DNA from: Andrena cerasifolii | Lineage: Eukaryota; Arthropoda; Insecta; Hymenoptera; Andrenidae | Direction: 5' to 3' | Assembly: GCF_050908995.1 (NCBI RefSeq) | Contig: NC_135121.1 | Location: forward strand, 1,426,001 to 1,490,000 | Length of the DNA stretch: 64,000 nt | In this document: positions 1 through 11,560 of the stretch, piece after piece | How positions within the stretch are numbered: the first letter of the stretch is position 1 | Layout of the letters: every line of letters starts with the position of its first letter | Made by a program: the position numbers and the translations under genes | Notes under the pieces: generated by a model | The model's database searches: none | The model's input: the letters and a program-made list of their open reading frames with translations, nothing else | What the model was told of the DNA's origin: nothing

Positions 1-425
1 CACTCATGTGTACTCCCACTATCCTCCACTTAACCTCTCTCCACTTAACTTTCACCGTCATTAATCCCTCGATCTCCTCCTCTTGTGTCTCGCCCTCGTT
101 CTCTATGCTCTTTTTCGGCCCCACCAGCATTCCTCCCTTTGCCGTCCCTAATCTTCTCCCTTCCTGTCACCACCAGCTCCTTTATCTTCTTCCCTAACTC
201 GGGGGAGTTAGAACGGAGGAACTAAAGAAAGGGGAGCTGAGGAGCCTCCCCAAATTCTTTCTCTTTCCTCCCTCTATCTTGTTTCCCCTTCCTTCAGTTC
301 CTCCGTCAACTCCTCCATCTCCTTGTTAGTCCCCATCCCCTGCTCCTTAATCCCTCTTATCTCATCGCTCAAGCTCTCTCCCATCTTTCTAATCATTTCC
401 CCTATCACCTCCACGTGTAGAGGCG
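1..425 (-). pseudogene. LINE ORF1 fragment (coiled coil)
   Basis: The plus strand is very C/T-rich. Read on the minus strand, about 420 down to 290 gives an open charged stretch (for example IGEMIRKMGESL and EELTEELKEGETR) that looks like the coiled-coil part of a LINE ORF1. It has the same composition as ORF1 of the LINE at 44.8-49.7 kb. It abuts the decayed BEL/Pao element at about 426, so it is probably a truncated insertion or a junction of two broken elements. Plus-strand ORFs here are shadows of this composition. No target duplication can be defined because the left edge is outside the window. Confidence 0.45.
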
Positions 426-552
426 GTGCATTCCGATGAACGAGATGCATTCGAAACTACATTTTTCAATGTAATGGCATCGGCGGAGAAATGCATTACG
501 AATAGACGTGGTCCTCCAACCTTGATTGCACCATCAAGTGCGTCAGTAGCGG

Positions 553-1002
553 GTGCTTCGTCGCCGGTCCCTAGTGAGAGAAGTCATACCGCGATTACCG
601 ACAATTGCCCTACCCGCGTTTGACGGGAGTTATAGTAAGTGGGTACGGTTTCGAGACACATTCCTGTCATTGATTCATATAAATGAAAAATTGACTGATA
701 TGCAACGTTTTCAATACTTGAATTCTGCACTGAAGGGTCCGGCGGCTCGAGTCATAGAGTCATTGGGTGTTTCGGAGGCAAATTATCGGGTTGCATGGCC
801 AAGGTTGAAGGCGAGGTATGAGGATTCCCAAGCGCTAGTGCACCATCACACAAATGTACTATTAGATTTGCCGTCCATAAAAAGGCCGTCAGGCACTGTA
901 CTTCGAGAATTTGTGGATGACATTCAGAACCACATCGCTGCATTGGGTGCTCTTGGTCAACTTGTTAACTCTTGGGACACAATCGTCATATTACTCTTAT
1001 AA
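553..1002 (+). pseudogene. BEL/Pao Gag (DUF1759-like) fragment
   Basis: Contains LPAFDGSYSKWVRFRDTF, then NEKLTDMQRFQYLNSALKG and the AARVIESL / YRVAWPRLKARYED stretch, the hallmark of the DUF1759 Gag core of BEL/Pao elements. The family role is capsid assembly around the element RNA. The reading frame is entered by a frameshift near 590-600, since the upstream region (426-620) is open in another frame, and it ends in a stop at 1000-1002, well before the knuckles. The N-terminal part of Gag is missing or scrambled. Confidence 0.8.
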
Positions 1003-1023
1003 AAAAGAATTATAGAATGGGAG

Positions 1024-1796
1024 ATGTATCGCCTCCAAATGTCAGAGGGCCCGCAATTTAGTGATTTCGTGAAGTTTCTAGAAAAACGGTCAAAGCTCCT
1101 CGAGCGAACGATTAGTGGTAGACAGGCGACAGGCGACTGGCCTCAGTCAAGCAACAAGTTCGAGTCTCATAAGTCGAAGAATAAACATCAATCAACGTTA
1201 TCAGCCCATGTTGCGAGTACCTCGGATAGCTGTTTGCATTGTAAGGGCGATCATTTGTTGCAGCAATGCGCTGAGTTTAAATCCATGTCTCACAGTGAGC
1301 TGCATGCGACAATTAAAAGATTGAGATGTTTCAATTGTTTTCAATCAGGACATAATGTCAAAGCGTGCACGCGCGGGGCATCCCGGAAATGTGGGCGAAA
1401 ACATAACACATTGCTACATCGGGTTAACTTTGTTGAGAATAGTACAACCGAGATGAAAGATCAATCTGGGGGATCAGAATCTCGGCACGATGAGAAGAAG
1501 CCAATTGTACATGCCCACGTTTCGAATTTGCGAATTTCCGAACTAGATTTCACAGTGCTTTCAACAGAGTTGGTATATGTGGAAGATGTAAAGGGAAACC
1601 GGCATGAATGTTGCACGTTGTTAGACGCTGGGTCACAGGCACATTTCATTACTGATTAGTTTTGCAAAAGGTTAGGGCTTCGACAAACGAGTGTCACTAT
1701 TACCGTGGGCGGATTAGGCAGGGAAATTAACTCAATCGAGGCAAAGACTCAGGTAGTTGTACACGCGCGATCAGGTAGCTTCATTTCAAGTTTGTC
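1024..1796 (+). pseudogene. BEL/Pao zinc knuckles and aspartic protease fragment
   Basis: Two Cys/His clusters are visible, CLHCKGDHLLQQC and CFNCFQSGHNVKAC, the RNA-binding knuckles at the end of Gag. They are followed by FTVLSTELVYVED and the protease active-site region LLDAGSQAHFIT, where D-A-G replaces the usual D-T/S-G, as is normal in DUF1758 proteases of this group. A TAG stop interrupts the frame at about 1657; protease-like sequence (FCKRLGL, GGLGREI) continues after it to about 1796. The end of the protease and the start of RT are deleted. Confidence 0.75.
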
Positions 1797-1799
1797 CTG

Positions 1800-2576
1800 T
1801 TGATTATACCGACCATCATGGACAACATGACGCGTATTGACGAACAGACGCGTGTAATAGAGCCAAATTATTACTTGCCTCATCATGCAGTTTTTAAGGA
1901 AACTAGCACAACGACGAAGATGCGGGTTGTTTTCGATGGTTCCGCAAAATCGTCTGGGATCTCGTTAAACGAGACCCAGATGGTAGGTCCGACAGTTCAA
2001 AGCGACCTATTCGCACTCTTAATTCGATTTCGCAAACATAAATTCGTGCTGTTGGCCGACATAACAAAATTGTACCGGCAAATACGCGTACGTCAATAAG
2101 ATCTAAGGTTTCAGCGGATTCTTTGGCGTTGCGATCCCAAACTTTCCATTAGCGTATATAAATTGAACACCGTCATAAACGGTACAGCTTCCGCTCCGTA
2201 TTTAGCAACACTCGTCCTAAACCAAATAGGGCGAGAGCGACTAGCCCACTCTCCGCATTAACTGCTCAAGTCATTATGACCGATTTTTACGTGGATAACC
2301 TGTTGACGGGATGCGAGACATTAACAGAAGCACGTAACCTACGAGACGAATTGACGCACATTTTGGGACTGGCAGGGGTCCCTTTACGGAAGTGGGCCAG
2401 TAATGATCATAGGACGTTGACGCGGACACCTGATTCGCGAAGTTAAATCGAATTTCATACAGAGGACAATGACCCAAAGACAGGACTGTTGTGGGTAACA
2501 CGGCGAGCTTCGGTATACTGCGAAGGTCTCGTTACAGAAATCGGTAACCAAACGTAGTATCTTTTCATAAATTGCC
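1800..2576 (+). pseudogene. BEL/Pao reverse transcriptase, heavily broken
   Basis: YYLPHHAVFKETSTTTKMRV and VFDGSAKSSGISLNE are the standard start of BEL/Pao RT, followed by LLADITKLYRQI with the first catalytic aspartate. A stop at 2097-2099 is followed by frames carrying NGTASAPYLAT and, at about 2280, FYVDNLLTG where the catalytic YVDD box would be: the second Asp is Asn here. Multiple stops follow to 2576. Reverse transcription cannot occur from this copy. Confidence 0.75.
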
Positions 2577-2579
2577 CAA

Positions 2580-3230
2580 ATGTTTTACCCGCTCGGTCTA
2601 ATAGGACCGGTCGTCGTAAAGGCCAAGATAATCATGCAACAATTGTGGCAAATACAAGTGGGTTGGAATGAATCCCTACCGCAAGACCTCCATACAGAAT
2701 GGTTCGCGATTCGAACGGAATTAGATCAGGTTAGTGAAATAAGGATTCCGCACCGCGTCTTATGCGATAATAATAAAGTAGTAGAATTGCATGGATTCGC
2801 AGATGCGTCGGAAAAAACATATGGAGCCTGCATTTATATTCGATCGTTGCAAAAACCAGGCACATAGGTGGTATGTTTGCTATGTGCAAAATCTGGTGTA
2901 ACACCTTTGAAGTCTATCTCGTTGCTTCGATTAGAGTTGTGCGCCGTGTTGACTCTAACGCAACTTGCAGACAGGGTTAAACGCGCACTCCAAATTGACC
3001 TAAAGCATGAGCATTATTGGTCTGACTCCATGATCGTATTAACATGGATTTTAAACCAGCCTACAAAATGCAAGGCTTTTGTGGCCAACCACGCTGCTGA
3101 AATCCAACGCTTAACACCAGTTGAGAATTGGAGTCATGTCATATCGGAAGAAAATCCCGCGGATGTTATTTCGCGAGGTGCTGGCCCGGGTAGTTTGATT
3201 GACAATGGACTTTGGTGGTTCGGGCCTTGA
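2580..3230 (+). pseudogene. BEL/Pao peptidase-A17 / RNase H region
   Basis: Starts with the typical FYPLGLIGPVVVKAKIIMQQ motif (in BEL/Pao the sequence after RT, annotated as Pao/peptidase A17), continues with ELHGFADASEKTYGACIYIR, an RNase H-like aspartate motif, stops at 2865-2867, and resumes in the same frame with AKSGVTPLKSISLLRLELCA and the HYWSDSMIVLTWI strand, ending WSHVISEENPADVISRG. One stop at 2865 and another at 3228-3230 break the frame. Confidence 0.8.
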
Positions 3231-3233
3231 TGG

Positions 3234-4341
3234 TTGTCGCAGGAAATTGAGCACTGGCCCACGATAGAAGGCACAGTCGAGAATTTACCTGAGAAACGCC
3301 AAACTCGGACCACGTGCTGTGTGGCAGCGGAAAGGTTTAATATCTTTGACTGTTTTTCAAGTTACTCGAGATTGCGTAGGGTTCTTACGTATTGTCTTCG
3401 GTTTATCAGGAGGCTTGTAAACCGAACTAAGATCATAACTGCTGGAACATCACCAGCAGACGAGCAGTATTTGACCTCCAAGGAAATTGCAGAATCTGAA
3501 GTCACATTGGTGCGACTCGCACAAAGAAAAACATTCTCGAAGGAGATTGTGTTGCTGGCATCCGACAAACCTCTATCAGATAAGGGGAGATTAATCTCGC
3601 TCAATCCATTTTTAGACGATTCTGGGATTCTCAGGGTGGGCGGGAGACTTGTAAATGCGCCTATAGTATATAACCACAAGCACCCAATGATCTTAGCGTC
3701 GAATCACTACTTTACTTATTGAATATGAGCATCGCAGATCAATACACGCTGGTTGCCAGCATACATTAGCTTCACTGCGCACACGGTTTTGGCCAATATC
3801 AGGCAAACGTGTGGTAAAGAAGGTTCTCCATCGATGCCTAAGGTGTTTTAAAACAAATCCCACTGGCACAAGTTACTTGATGGGCAACTTGCCTAGCGCT
3901 CGGGTGACTTCTGCTCGTGCCTTCAGTACCTGTGGTGTCGATTATGCAGGTCCGTTCTTCATCAAGGAACGGGGGCAGACGCGTATAACACATAAGACCT
4001 ATATGTGTTTGTTTGTTTGTGTCGTAACTAAGGCAGTACATATCGAGTTGGCAACGGACTTGAGTACTGACGCGTCTCTCAATTGTTTACATCGTTTCAT
4101 AGCACACCGAGGACGAAGCCACTGTATTTACTTGGATAACGGAACCAATTTTATTAGGGCTCGAAATGAGCTCAATGACTTAGGGTTCTTGTTGCAAGAC
4201 AAGCATCACAATGATCAGGTTCAATCATTACTAACAAGGGAGCAAATACAGTGGCACTTGCTTCCGCCTCATTTCGGAGGTCTTTGGGAAAGCGCAGTTA
4301 AATCGGTTAAACGACATTTGAGGAAAGTTGTAGGTGACTAG
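3234..4341 (+). pseudogene. BEL/Pao integrase (zinc-binding and catalytic core)
   Basis: The first part (to 3722) carries the linker and SLNPFLDDSGILRVGGRL with KHPMILASNHYFTY, the usual entry to the H2C2 domain. A stop at 3720 and a short frame change precede the core (3811-4341). The core shows all three acidic residues in context: GVDYAGPFF, YLDNGTNF and GLWESAVK. In the family this enzyme joins element cDNA to the host chromosome. The core ends in a TAG at about 4339 that interrupts the frame just after the glutamate region. Confidence 0.85.
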
Positions 4342-4344
4342 AGA

Positions 4345-4840
4345 TTGACGATTGAGGAATTGTATATGATTCTCACACAGGTAGAAGCTTGTTTAAATTC
4401 CCATCTTCTGCACCCTTTGTCAAGCGATCCCATGGACCTCACACCCTTAACCCCAGGTCATTTCTTAATTGGTGCTGAATTGATAGCTCTTCCTCAACCG
4501 GACCTGCTCCATTTGCGTCAGAACAGGCTGAATAGATATCAGCTGATTCAGCAGATGATACAGCACTTTTGGAAGGATGGCACCAAGAGTATTACACGAG
4601 TTGCAGCAACGTCATAAATGGCGTTCAGATTCACCAAATGTTCTTATTGGCACTCTGGTACTCATCCGCGAAGACAACTTGCCTTCTCTACGATGGCGGG
4701 TAGGAAGGGTTGCGAAGTTGCATCCAGGAGCAGATGGGGTTACTCAGGTGGCGTCCGTCCAAGTTGCTAATGGGGTTATAAAACGCCCTGTGACGAAATT
4801 ATGTATTCTTCCATTGGCAACTGAAGACACCACGACATGA
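4345..4840 (+). pseudogene. BEL/Pao integrase C-terminal (DUF5641-like) end
   Basis: TIEELYMILTQVEACLNSH and LTPGHFLIGAEL are diagnostic for the segment after the BEL/Pao integrase core. A one-base shift near 4600 moves the frame to HKWRSDSPNVLIGTLVLIRE and LRWRVGRVAKLHPGADG, the small beta-rich C-terminal domain. The terminal stop is a TGA at about 4838. This marks the 3' end of the coding region. Confidence 0.8.
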
Positions 4841-5113
4841 TGTCATTGTAAATTTTGATTCTTTAGAATTAGTTATAATTGTGTGCATTCAACCAAGTTA
4901 TATGCCCGTATGTTTGAAGATACCTATCGGTGGGTATTGTAACTGTAAGATATTGTCACATTATATTGTTTTCTGTGTTTCTATATGTAACGTAATCATT
5001 AACACTTGTACGGAATGTATCATTGTTCAAGAGTTTAGTTTATAATACTGTATTAGGATAATGTACATCATAATTAATGTTATTAAACGCCTGTGAGTTC
5101 AAGGTGGGCGGAA
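4841..5113. other. BEL/Pao 3' untranslated region
   Basis: AT-rich, no open frame. It ends in a purine-biased stretch (caaggtgggcggaa at about 5099-5113) just before a TG, which I take as the polypurine tract. Confidence 0.4.
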
Positions 5114-5696
5114 TGTTTAGTCTTACATTAGCCAGACCACCTTGGTCGTGCTATTTGTTTAGGGAAAGTTCGTTTTCATCCAGATTTCCAAGACAGATGC
5201 GGAAAACATAAATCTTATAGACTAAAGAGTCCTTGACTCGCGCCGTCGTCCTCGGAGCGCCGAGTTTGACGCATCCCAGACCACGAGGATCGGGCTCTTG
5301 AGGGCACACCATAGGTCCGACGGTTCAACGGTTTTTGCCAGCTAGTGGGCCGCCGGTGACGTCAAGGCCCGGGGTTTTTCCCACGCGTTGCAGAGTCGAT
5401 ACCACCACGCAGAGGAAGCCAACACCTACCACTCCAAGAAGGCACGCGAAGGGCGCAATGGAAGGGTGTTGTGAAGTCGCGGGACGCTGATAGGGCAAGG
5501 CCCATTTTCCAGACCGGGAAGGAGGGCTGGGAGATTTGGAGGAAACTCGGTGACAAGCCGAGGGCAGAACTCACTCAGATCTCGCTAGAACTAGATAAAC
5601 TCGTGGGCACACTCCATAGTTCCTTCGGAGTCGTATTGTTAAACCTGCTTAAGTTAAGTTTTGTGTTAAAATAAACAATTTGAAATCAATTGAACA
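5114..5696 (+). mobile_element. probable BEL/Pao LTR
   Basis: Begins TGTTTAGTCTTAC directly after the purine tract and ends about GAACA, roughly 583 bp. I have no second copy to compare. The sequence after it (TTTGGGGGTGGTCCTTCATAG, 5704-5724) resembles the leader that follows a 5' LTR in this superfamily rather than random flank, so this LTR may be shared by two tandem copies. Boundaries are inferred, not proven. Confidence 0.4.
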
Positions 5697-5920
5697 TTGT
5701 CCCTATTTGGGGGTGGTCCTTCATAGTCGGCACTTAGCTGCAAATTTTAACAAACCCTGAACGAGTTTGAACTCAACCACGGGGAATTAACACAGCTGAA
5801 AGTAGGGATTCCACGCTTTCAAAATATCGATACGACTATTTTTGCCAGAGTTATGACCATGTGAACTTGCCCCTATTTTTCGGGTTCCTAGAGGTGATCC
5901 TTTAATTAATGTGACGAGTG

Positions 5921-6743
5921 TGTTACGTCCTGAAGGGACTTCCTGTAAATCCCCCCAAGCGGTTAGAATGATTTACTGGGTTCGCGCTCTATTAAGGTGC
6001 TAAAGCACGCCATGACTATATTTACCAAGGAAGAGGGAGGAGAAAGGGTGTTGAATCAATCGGTAGACGGAGTTTAAGGGAAAACGTAAAGAGTAAAATA
6101 TATTCTTGAAGAAAGCGAAATTAGATTAACATACTCGGAGACGGCGGTTCGTCTCTGGTGTCGCTCGCAGGCGTCCTGAGATAACAAACAGCACGCTTGT
6201 CGTCTATCGTTCCGCTCGCAGGCGGTGTCGGTGAACCAAGCGCAGGTCGTTGTCGCTCGCTGTGCCCACGGGTGGCGCACGGGAGTTGGTGAACCCGATG
6301 TCCGCCTGGTTCGCTGGTTTGATCCGTCGCACGTCTTCGCGGTCGCGGTGGCTCGTATCGGCGCGTTCTCCCGGCGAGGCCGTTTCTCGGTATTTCGAAA
6401 TGGAGTTACACTTAGCTTAACTCGATCGGCCGAGCGCGATTCGCGTAATAGACTCTGACGCTGAGACGCGATCTAGACGGCGCGATTCGCCGTCGATACT
6501 TCCTAAATCGAGCCCTGATTCTAACTGTCCGAACTCAACTCCTCAACTCTACTCTCTGCTCGCTCGCTCGCGGTTCTTGGCCGAACCCCGCATTCTCGTC
6601 GGCGAATGGGGAAAGCCCCGTCGGCAATCGTTGATCACTCCTTATTTGGAAGCCGCGCTTCTAGCCCTCGACGGTCACGTTGTCCTTACGATCGCGACGC
6701 GCGGACAGCAAGCACGGGAAGGGCCAGAAGGGCTCATGTAACA
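5921..6743. mobile_element. solo LTR, family A (823 bp), TSD AGTG
   Basis: Starts TGTTACGTCC and ends CTCATGTAACA, with the short inverted termini TGTTAC/GTAACA. It is flanked by a perfect 4-bp direct repeat AGTG (5917-5920 and 6744-6747), as expected for a Ty3/Gypsy-type integrase. No internal coding sequence is attached, so it is a solo LTR left by recombination. A diverged relative lies at 41,121-41,993. Short ORFs inside it have no recognisable product. Confidence 0.8.
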
Positions 6744-6747
6744 AGTG

Positions 6748-7428
6748 TATATTCGAACAATAGGTGTTTAATACCCGTGGTTGATCATTCAGATCGTTCG
6801 GGTGTTGTTAGATGTTGCACGTGATGTGCCGACTATAGAGCTTCACTCGAAGGACCATCCCTCTTGTTGGATAAGGGAAAATAATTGTATACAAGTCTAA
6901 CTCTAGTGAATGTATTGCGTTTATATTGAAAGATAGTTTCTATCTGCCTGCGAGGCATACATACTATACCCGAGAAAACTACAAATCCCAATCATTGGCT
7001 GTTAACGATAACCGGGGTGAGAAAATCACGGTTGCTATTGGTCGCCTGAAAACAGTGGGTGAAGCAAGACCGTGGTGGGAGAACGTCGCCGGCGAAGACA
7101 ACTCGACTTTCCCCAAACGTGTATCTGGTAATACTCAAGGTCAAGTCCTATGTAATAGTCGACGAAAATTCGGACCTAACCCTGAGATGTAAAGATCTGC
7201 ATCGCAGACGACCAGGCTATACCTCAAATACTGCCTGTCGTAATAAATTTTACAACCCTGTCCCTGTTACAGGGTGTCCCGGCAAAGGGTGATCAATTGA
7301 TGCGTCGACAATAGGACTACTAGAATATCTAAGCAAAGAAGGAAGAGGCCAAAAGCAAATAACCCAAGCAAGATGTGAACATTTAGAAAATTGGAACAGG
7401 TACTGGAAGGTGGAGTAAGGAAGCCAGT
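6748..7428. other. unassigned sequence
   Basis: No gene recognised. A short motif TACAGGGTGTCCCGGC at about 7264-7279 resembles the end of the foldback family seen elsewhere in the window, but no partner end follows. Confidence 0.3.
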
Positions 7429-7650
7429 GTGATATGTGTGGGTATATGTAGATTCGGAAGCCTAAAACATAGGGAAACCAAAAGGGAGGTCAGGATGGAA
7501 GACTTGACAAGCGGGAGACAGTGTAAAAAGATTATAGATTGGTTTGAGAAGCTGCAAAATAAAAGAAAGGAGAATAAAGAAAGGAAGCGGGGGGGGGGGG
7601 TAAAAAAGACAAAAGAAAGTTTTATCAAACAGGAGAAGGTGTAATAAGTA
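7429..7650 (+). pseudogene. possible LINE C-terminal scrap
   Basis: A lysine/arginine-rich open stretch (SLKHRETKREVRMEDL, then IIDWFEKLQNKRKENKER) resembles the charged C-terminal tail often found after the RT of jockey/R1-type LINEs. It includes a run of 12 G (7589-7600). There is no RT upstream, so it may be chance. Low confidence. Confidence 0.25.
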
Positions 7651-9955
7651 CGGTAAATAGTTAGTAGAAGGAGATGGTGTGTGATAGGGAGAGAGAGAGA
7701 GTGAATCGAATGAATCAAATACGTGAATAAGATAGTTATGTAAATCTGTATAAGTTTGTGTAAACCAAGTCATATTCTAGGCAACGAGGTTGAATAAAAC
7801 ATATATATTAATATTGTACCGTGGAATATACAAAAATTTATTGGCGCAATAACGTTATTCAAATAGAGTTGTGGTTAAAAACGTCAATGTACACGTAAAA
7901 CACTTTGTTACAATATAAAAGCTTTATTAGCTTGTACATACAAAACGCGCACAACTGTGAAGCCGCGAGTAAGCAAGTAAAGGTCTGTTCCAATCCACGC
8001 ATTATGTGCATGGACCACAGCGCAGTCGCTGCGCGTATTCATAGCGGTCCGTTTCCAACAGCGCATGAACCGCAGTAACGAAACGGAACGGTTTCCGATG
8101 CGTTTGATGCTCGTGAGGTTGTGCGGGAATGTTCAAACTTACTTACAATTAGCTATGTAGTTGGATGGATTACATTAAATTTAATTCGAGACTTTTGGAC
8201 GGTGGTCAAAGCACGCTTCCTAACTACATTGGTTACTTCGTCCTAAGGATCGGGGACCGACTCTTAATGAAATTTGATGGCTTTATTGGTTCCTGGATTT
8301 TCTCAATCCGAGTTTTTCTATTCTTCTTGAACAGCGATTCCATATTATTGAAAGCGAAGACCATATTTTATGAGTTTTACAGGACGAACTGCTGCTTACC
8401 CAGCAAAAGCAGATGTGCATAGGAAATATAAAGGTATTTATTATCCGCGCCCGGGTTAAATTGAAGGTTTTGAAGGCTATTGAATACAATCGCAGGCTTT
8501 CGTATGTACGTCTTCTGAATTAGAGTACAGCTGTAAAGTTAGCATTATAAGAACATGCTCGAAAAACTTAGCAGTAAAAGCCTTTAAGAAATAACAATGC
8601 GCGGCACGTATTTGCTTCCTTTCTCATCTTCCGTTTCGACTCTGCCTAAATCCTTCTAGATGTGCTGTTCGCTTCAAAATTGGATCCGTTGCGTTGGTTG
8701 CGTTTCATGCAGTGAGTGCATTGACAGTGTTACGGTACCGCGTGAGAACGCGTGACCGTAGTTTTATATTAAATGGCTCTGGATAGCAAAGTTTCGACGC
8801 GCCAAATTTGAATTGTTAAGTAAGGCAATCGAAATTATGAACAGAAACATTCCAATGAATACTACTTAGAAACACTCTCTAAATAATATTGATTAAACAT
8901 TGGTTTCGGTTGCTTTGCTATTAAATCACCGATACTATGTGAAACGCTCGTTTTTAATTAATGAAGAACCAATCAAATAATTCGTTAGATAATTAAGAAA
9001 CTATTTATATAATTGGATAACTTTATTAACCAAAACATGTTACATTTCTAATTCTGAACAACGCCATTGTACATCGCCACTCGTTGATCAACGCCAAAAG
9101 CAATCAGACGTATTCTTCAATTTGTCCTACTTAAAAATAGAAACCAAGTTACAACAGAAACAAGCCTCAGTCTATTTATTTAATTCCTTGCTAATCATCA
9201 CCTGAAGAAGTTGGAGCCAAACATCAAGGGCGAAAGTGAGCAGAGCGGATCAGCGCTCCACGGGCAGCGGACCCAACCGCATCCTTCTCAGAAATCCCTG
9301 CTACATCACGCAACAGCGGCACAATTTGATTCGTAGAATTCCCTAGAATCCTCCAACTTCTAGCTCATGATGCATGCAGCAACTACTGCAAATAGGCAGC
9401 CAATGCACATATTGCGCGCATGTGTATTTGTCGCTTTACGTGTGCTTCTGTACTTCGAATTCGAATACTTCAAACAGGGGAAAGCAGGGTAATTCCGGCT
9501 ATATAAGTAAGAAACGCTATAAAATTTGAGCAACTTACACATTTGCTAGTTTTTTAATGTGAATTGATAGTTTGAAGTGTCTAGTTTTTATTTGTATGAC
9601 CGAGAAAGCATAAATTTACGTTGTAACAACGTTGGAAGCAATAACACAAAAATGTCCATTTGACCGGAATTACGGAATTAACGTAGGGTAATTCCGGCCA
9701 TGATTTTTCTTTATAAAAGAAGTGGGAAAACTGTTAAATTAATAAAAATATATATATATAAAGTTAACAAATGTAGCGTGAAAGAAAGAAATATCCAATA
9801 AACATTTATTGTCATGTAGCATATAAGTTATATTTTCTGTCACTTCCAGGGGGGGACCACATAAGCTGGTGTATGTTTTTCAAAGCGTACGTAAAGAGAC
9901 AAATACACATGCGCGCATGAACTGCACGCTTCATGCGCTAGAAGTGTGAGAATTC
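7651..9955. other. AT-rich sequence without recognised genes
   Basis: Many stops in all frames. The only internal structure I see is the motif GGGTAATTCCGG twice (about 9489 and 9687) with its complement-like CCGGAATTACGG at about 9664, possibly ends of a decayed DNA transposon. Nothing else could be supported. Confidence 0.4.
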
Positions 9956-9957
9956 TA

Positions 9958-11123
9958 CAGGGTGTCCCACTAAGGAGTGGACAGCGCGATATCTCTTAAA
10001 GTATTGTCGATAAAAATATAAAAAAAATAGGGAATTGCATGGTTCGAGGGGGCCCATTTATTAGCGCGAACGAATTTTGTTTTCGATTATTATTTTAAAA
10101 GATACGATGGTCAAGTTCGGTTTTTCAAATGGAACTATTTTTTTTGAAGACCTGAGTTGATAGTGCGTTCCAAGACAAATTCAATAAGCTTTAATGTATA
10201 CACTTTATTTCCACTGGTTTTTAAGATATTGCGCTTGCAAGTTTACTGATTTTCACTGCAAGAAATCCCTCTGGAATGGCAAAAACCGGGGGCGGTCTTA
10301 CTAGCGCCACGGGTGGCACTGCCTGTTGAAATGGATACTTACCTGCCAAAGGTCTACGCCAGAAATGGCAGGCCCAAAGGCTGGACAATTCTTTTCCGTC
10401 AGAAATGCTACTTAGGTAGGTATCGTTACTTTTATTTCGCACTTGCTTCTACGCTCGGATGGCCGGTTCTTTTGGGAGGGATGCAAGTTGGATTGGTTCT
10501 GATACAATCTGCTCCCTATGGTTGAAATTTAGTCTAGCAACTTTCACTCCTCCTAACCTAACCAATCCAACTTGCATCCCTCCCAAAAGAACCGGCCATC
10601 CGAGCGTAGAAGCAAGTGCGAAATAAAAGTAACGGTGCGCTTCTCGATACCGCATATGTACCTAACTAAGTAGCATTTCTAATGGAAAAGAATTGTCCAG
10701 CTTTTGGGTCTGCGAACCCTGTCGTAGACCTTTGGCAGGTAGGTATCAGTTTCAACAGGCAATACCACCCGTGGCGGCAGTAAGATCGACCCCGGTCCTT
10801 GCTATTCCAGAGGGTTTTCTTGCAGTGAAAATCAGTAATTTTGCAAGCGCAATATCTTAAAAACCAGTGGAAATAAAGTGTATACATTAAAGCTTATTGA
10901 ATTTGTCTTGGAACGCACTATCAACTCAGGTCTTCAAAAAAAATAGTTCCATTTGAAAAACCGAACTAGACCATCGTATCTTTTAAAATAATAATCGGAA
11001 ACAAAATTCGTTCGCGCTAATAAATGGGCCCCCTCGAACCATGCAATTCCCTATTTTTTTTATATTTTTAGCGACAATACTTTAAGAGATATCGCGCTGT
11101 CCACTCCTTAGTGGGACACCCTG
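9958..11123. mobile_element. foldback/MITE family F copy 1 (1166 bp), TA flanked
   Basis: Starts CAGGGTGTCCCACTAAGG and ends with the reverse complement, flanked by TA on both sides (9956-9957, 11124-11125). Nearly the whole element is an inverted repeat: two arms of about 550 bp around a short unpaired centre (about 10,497-10,562). Short ORFs of about 70 codons in the arms are present in either orientation but have no recognisable domain and no transposase is encoded, so this is a non-autonomous element of Tc1/mariner-type target choice. Three more copies are at 38,334, 54,034 and 63,227. Confidence 0.85.
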
Positions 11124-11560
11124 TAGAGAATCTTATGTGCCACCAACGCCACCAATGCACGCATAGACTGGAAGGGAACGGTTTTCTCTGCAATCTGTGC
11201 ACATAATGCGTGATTTGGAACCCTAAGTAAGTAAAAAGGGTATCACCCAGTGGAGGCAACCTCGAAACAAACCACAAGGTTGGCAGTACATTTAGCGAAG
11301 GATTGAATAAAGAAAAGAATTACAATTCTTACAAAATTAATTGTAAATATGAACTAAGATATAGACTAGAATATAAACTAAAATATAAATAAAAAATAAA
11401 TGATAATATGTGAACATAAAATATACGATTTAATTATAGAAAAGGAAACAATATAGTTTTGTAAGTAAGTAGTTGTTTATTGATTTTGACAATAATTTAA
11501 ATTGGCTTTTAATATCACCGTTTTTCAAACATTGAGTTTGATAGCCTTTAGGAGTATTAG

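Larger units (their letters stand above)
426..5696 (+). mobile_element. decayed BEL/Pao LTR retrotransposon with probable 3' LTR
   Basis: Order of domains matches BEL/Pao: Gag (DUF1759 type), CCHC-like knuckles, aspartic protease (DUF1758 type), reverse transcriptase, peptidase-A17/RNase H region, integrase zinc-binding and core, then the DUF5641-type C-terminal domain. All are on the plus strand in order but spread over several frames with many in-frame stops and at least one internal deletion between protease and RT. No 5' LTR is visible; the 5' end is replaced by LINE-like sequence. The element cannot encode a full polyprotein. Confidence 0.85.

Noticed and set aside
10221..10887. Repeated ~70-codon ORFs in the foldback arms, also at 39.3, 54.4, 54.8 and 63.5 kb
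   Set aside because: They recur because the DNA is repeated. Both strands are equally open and no domain is recognisable.
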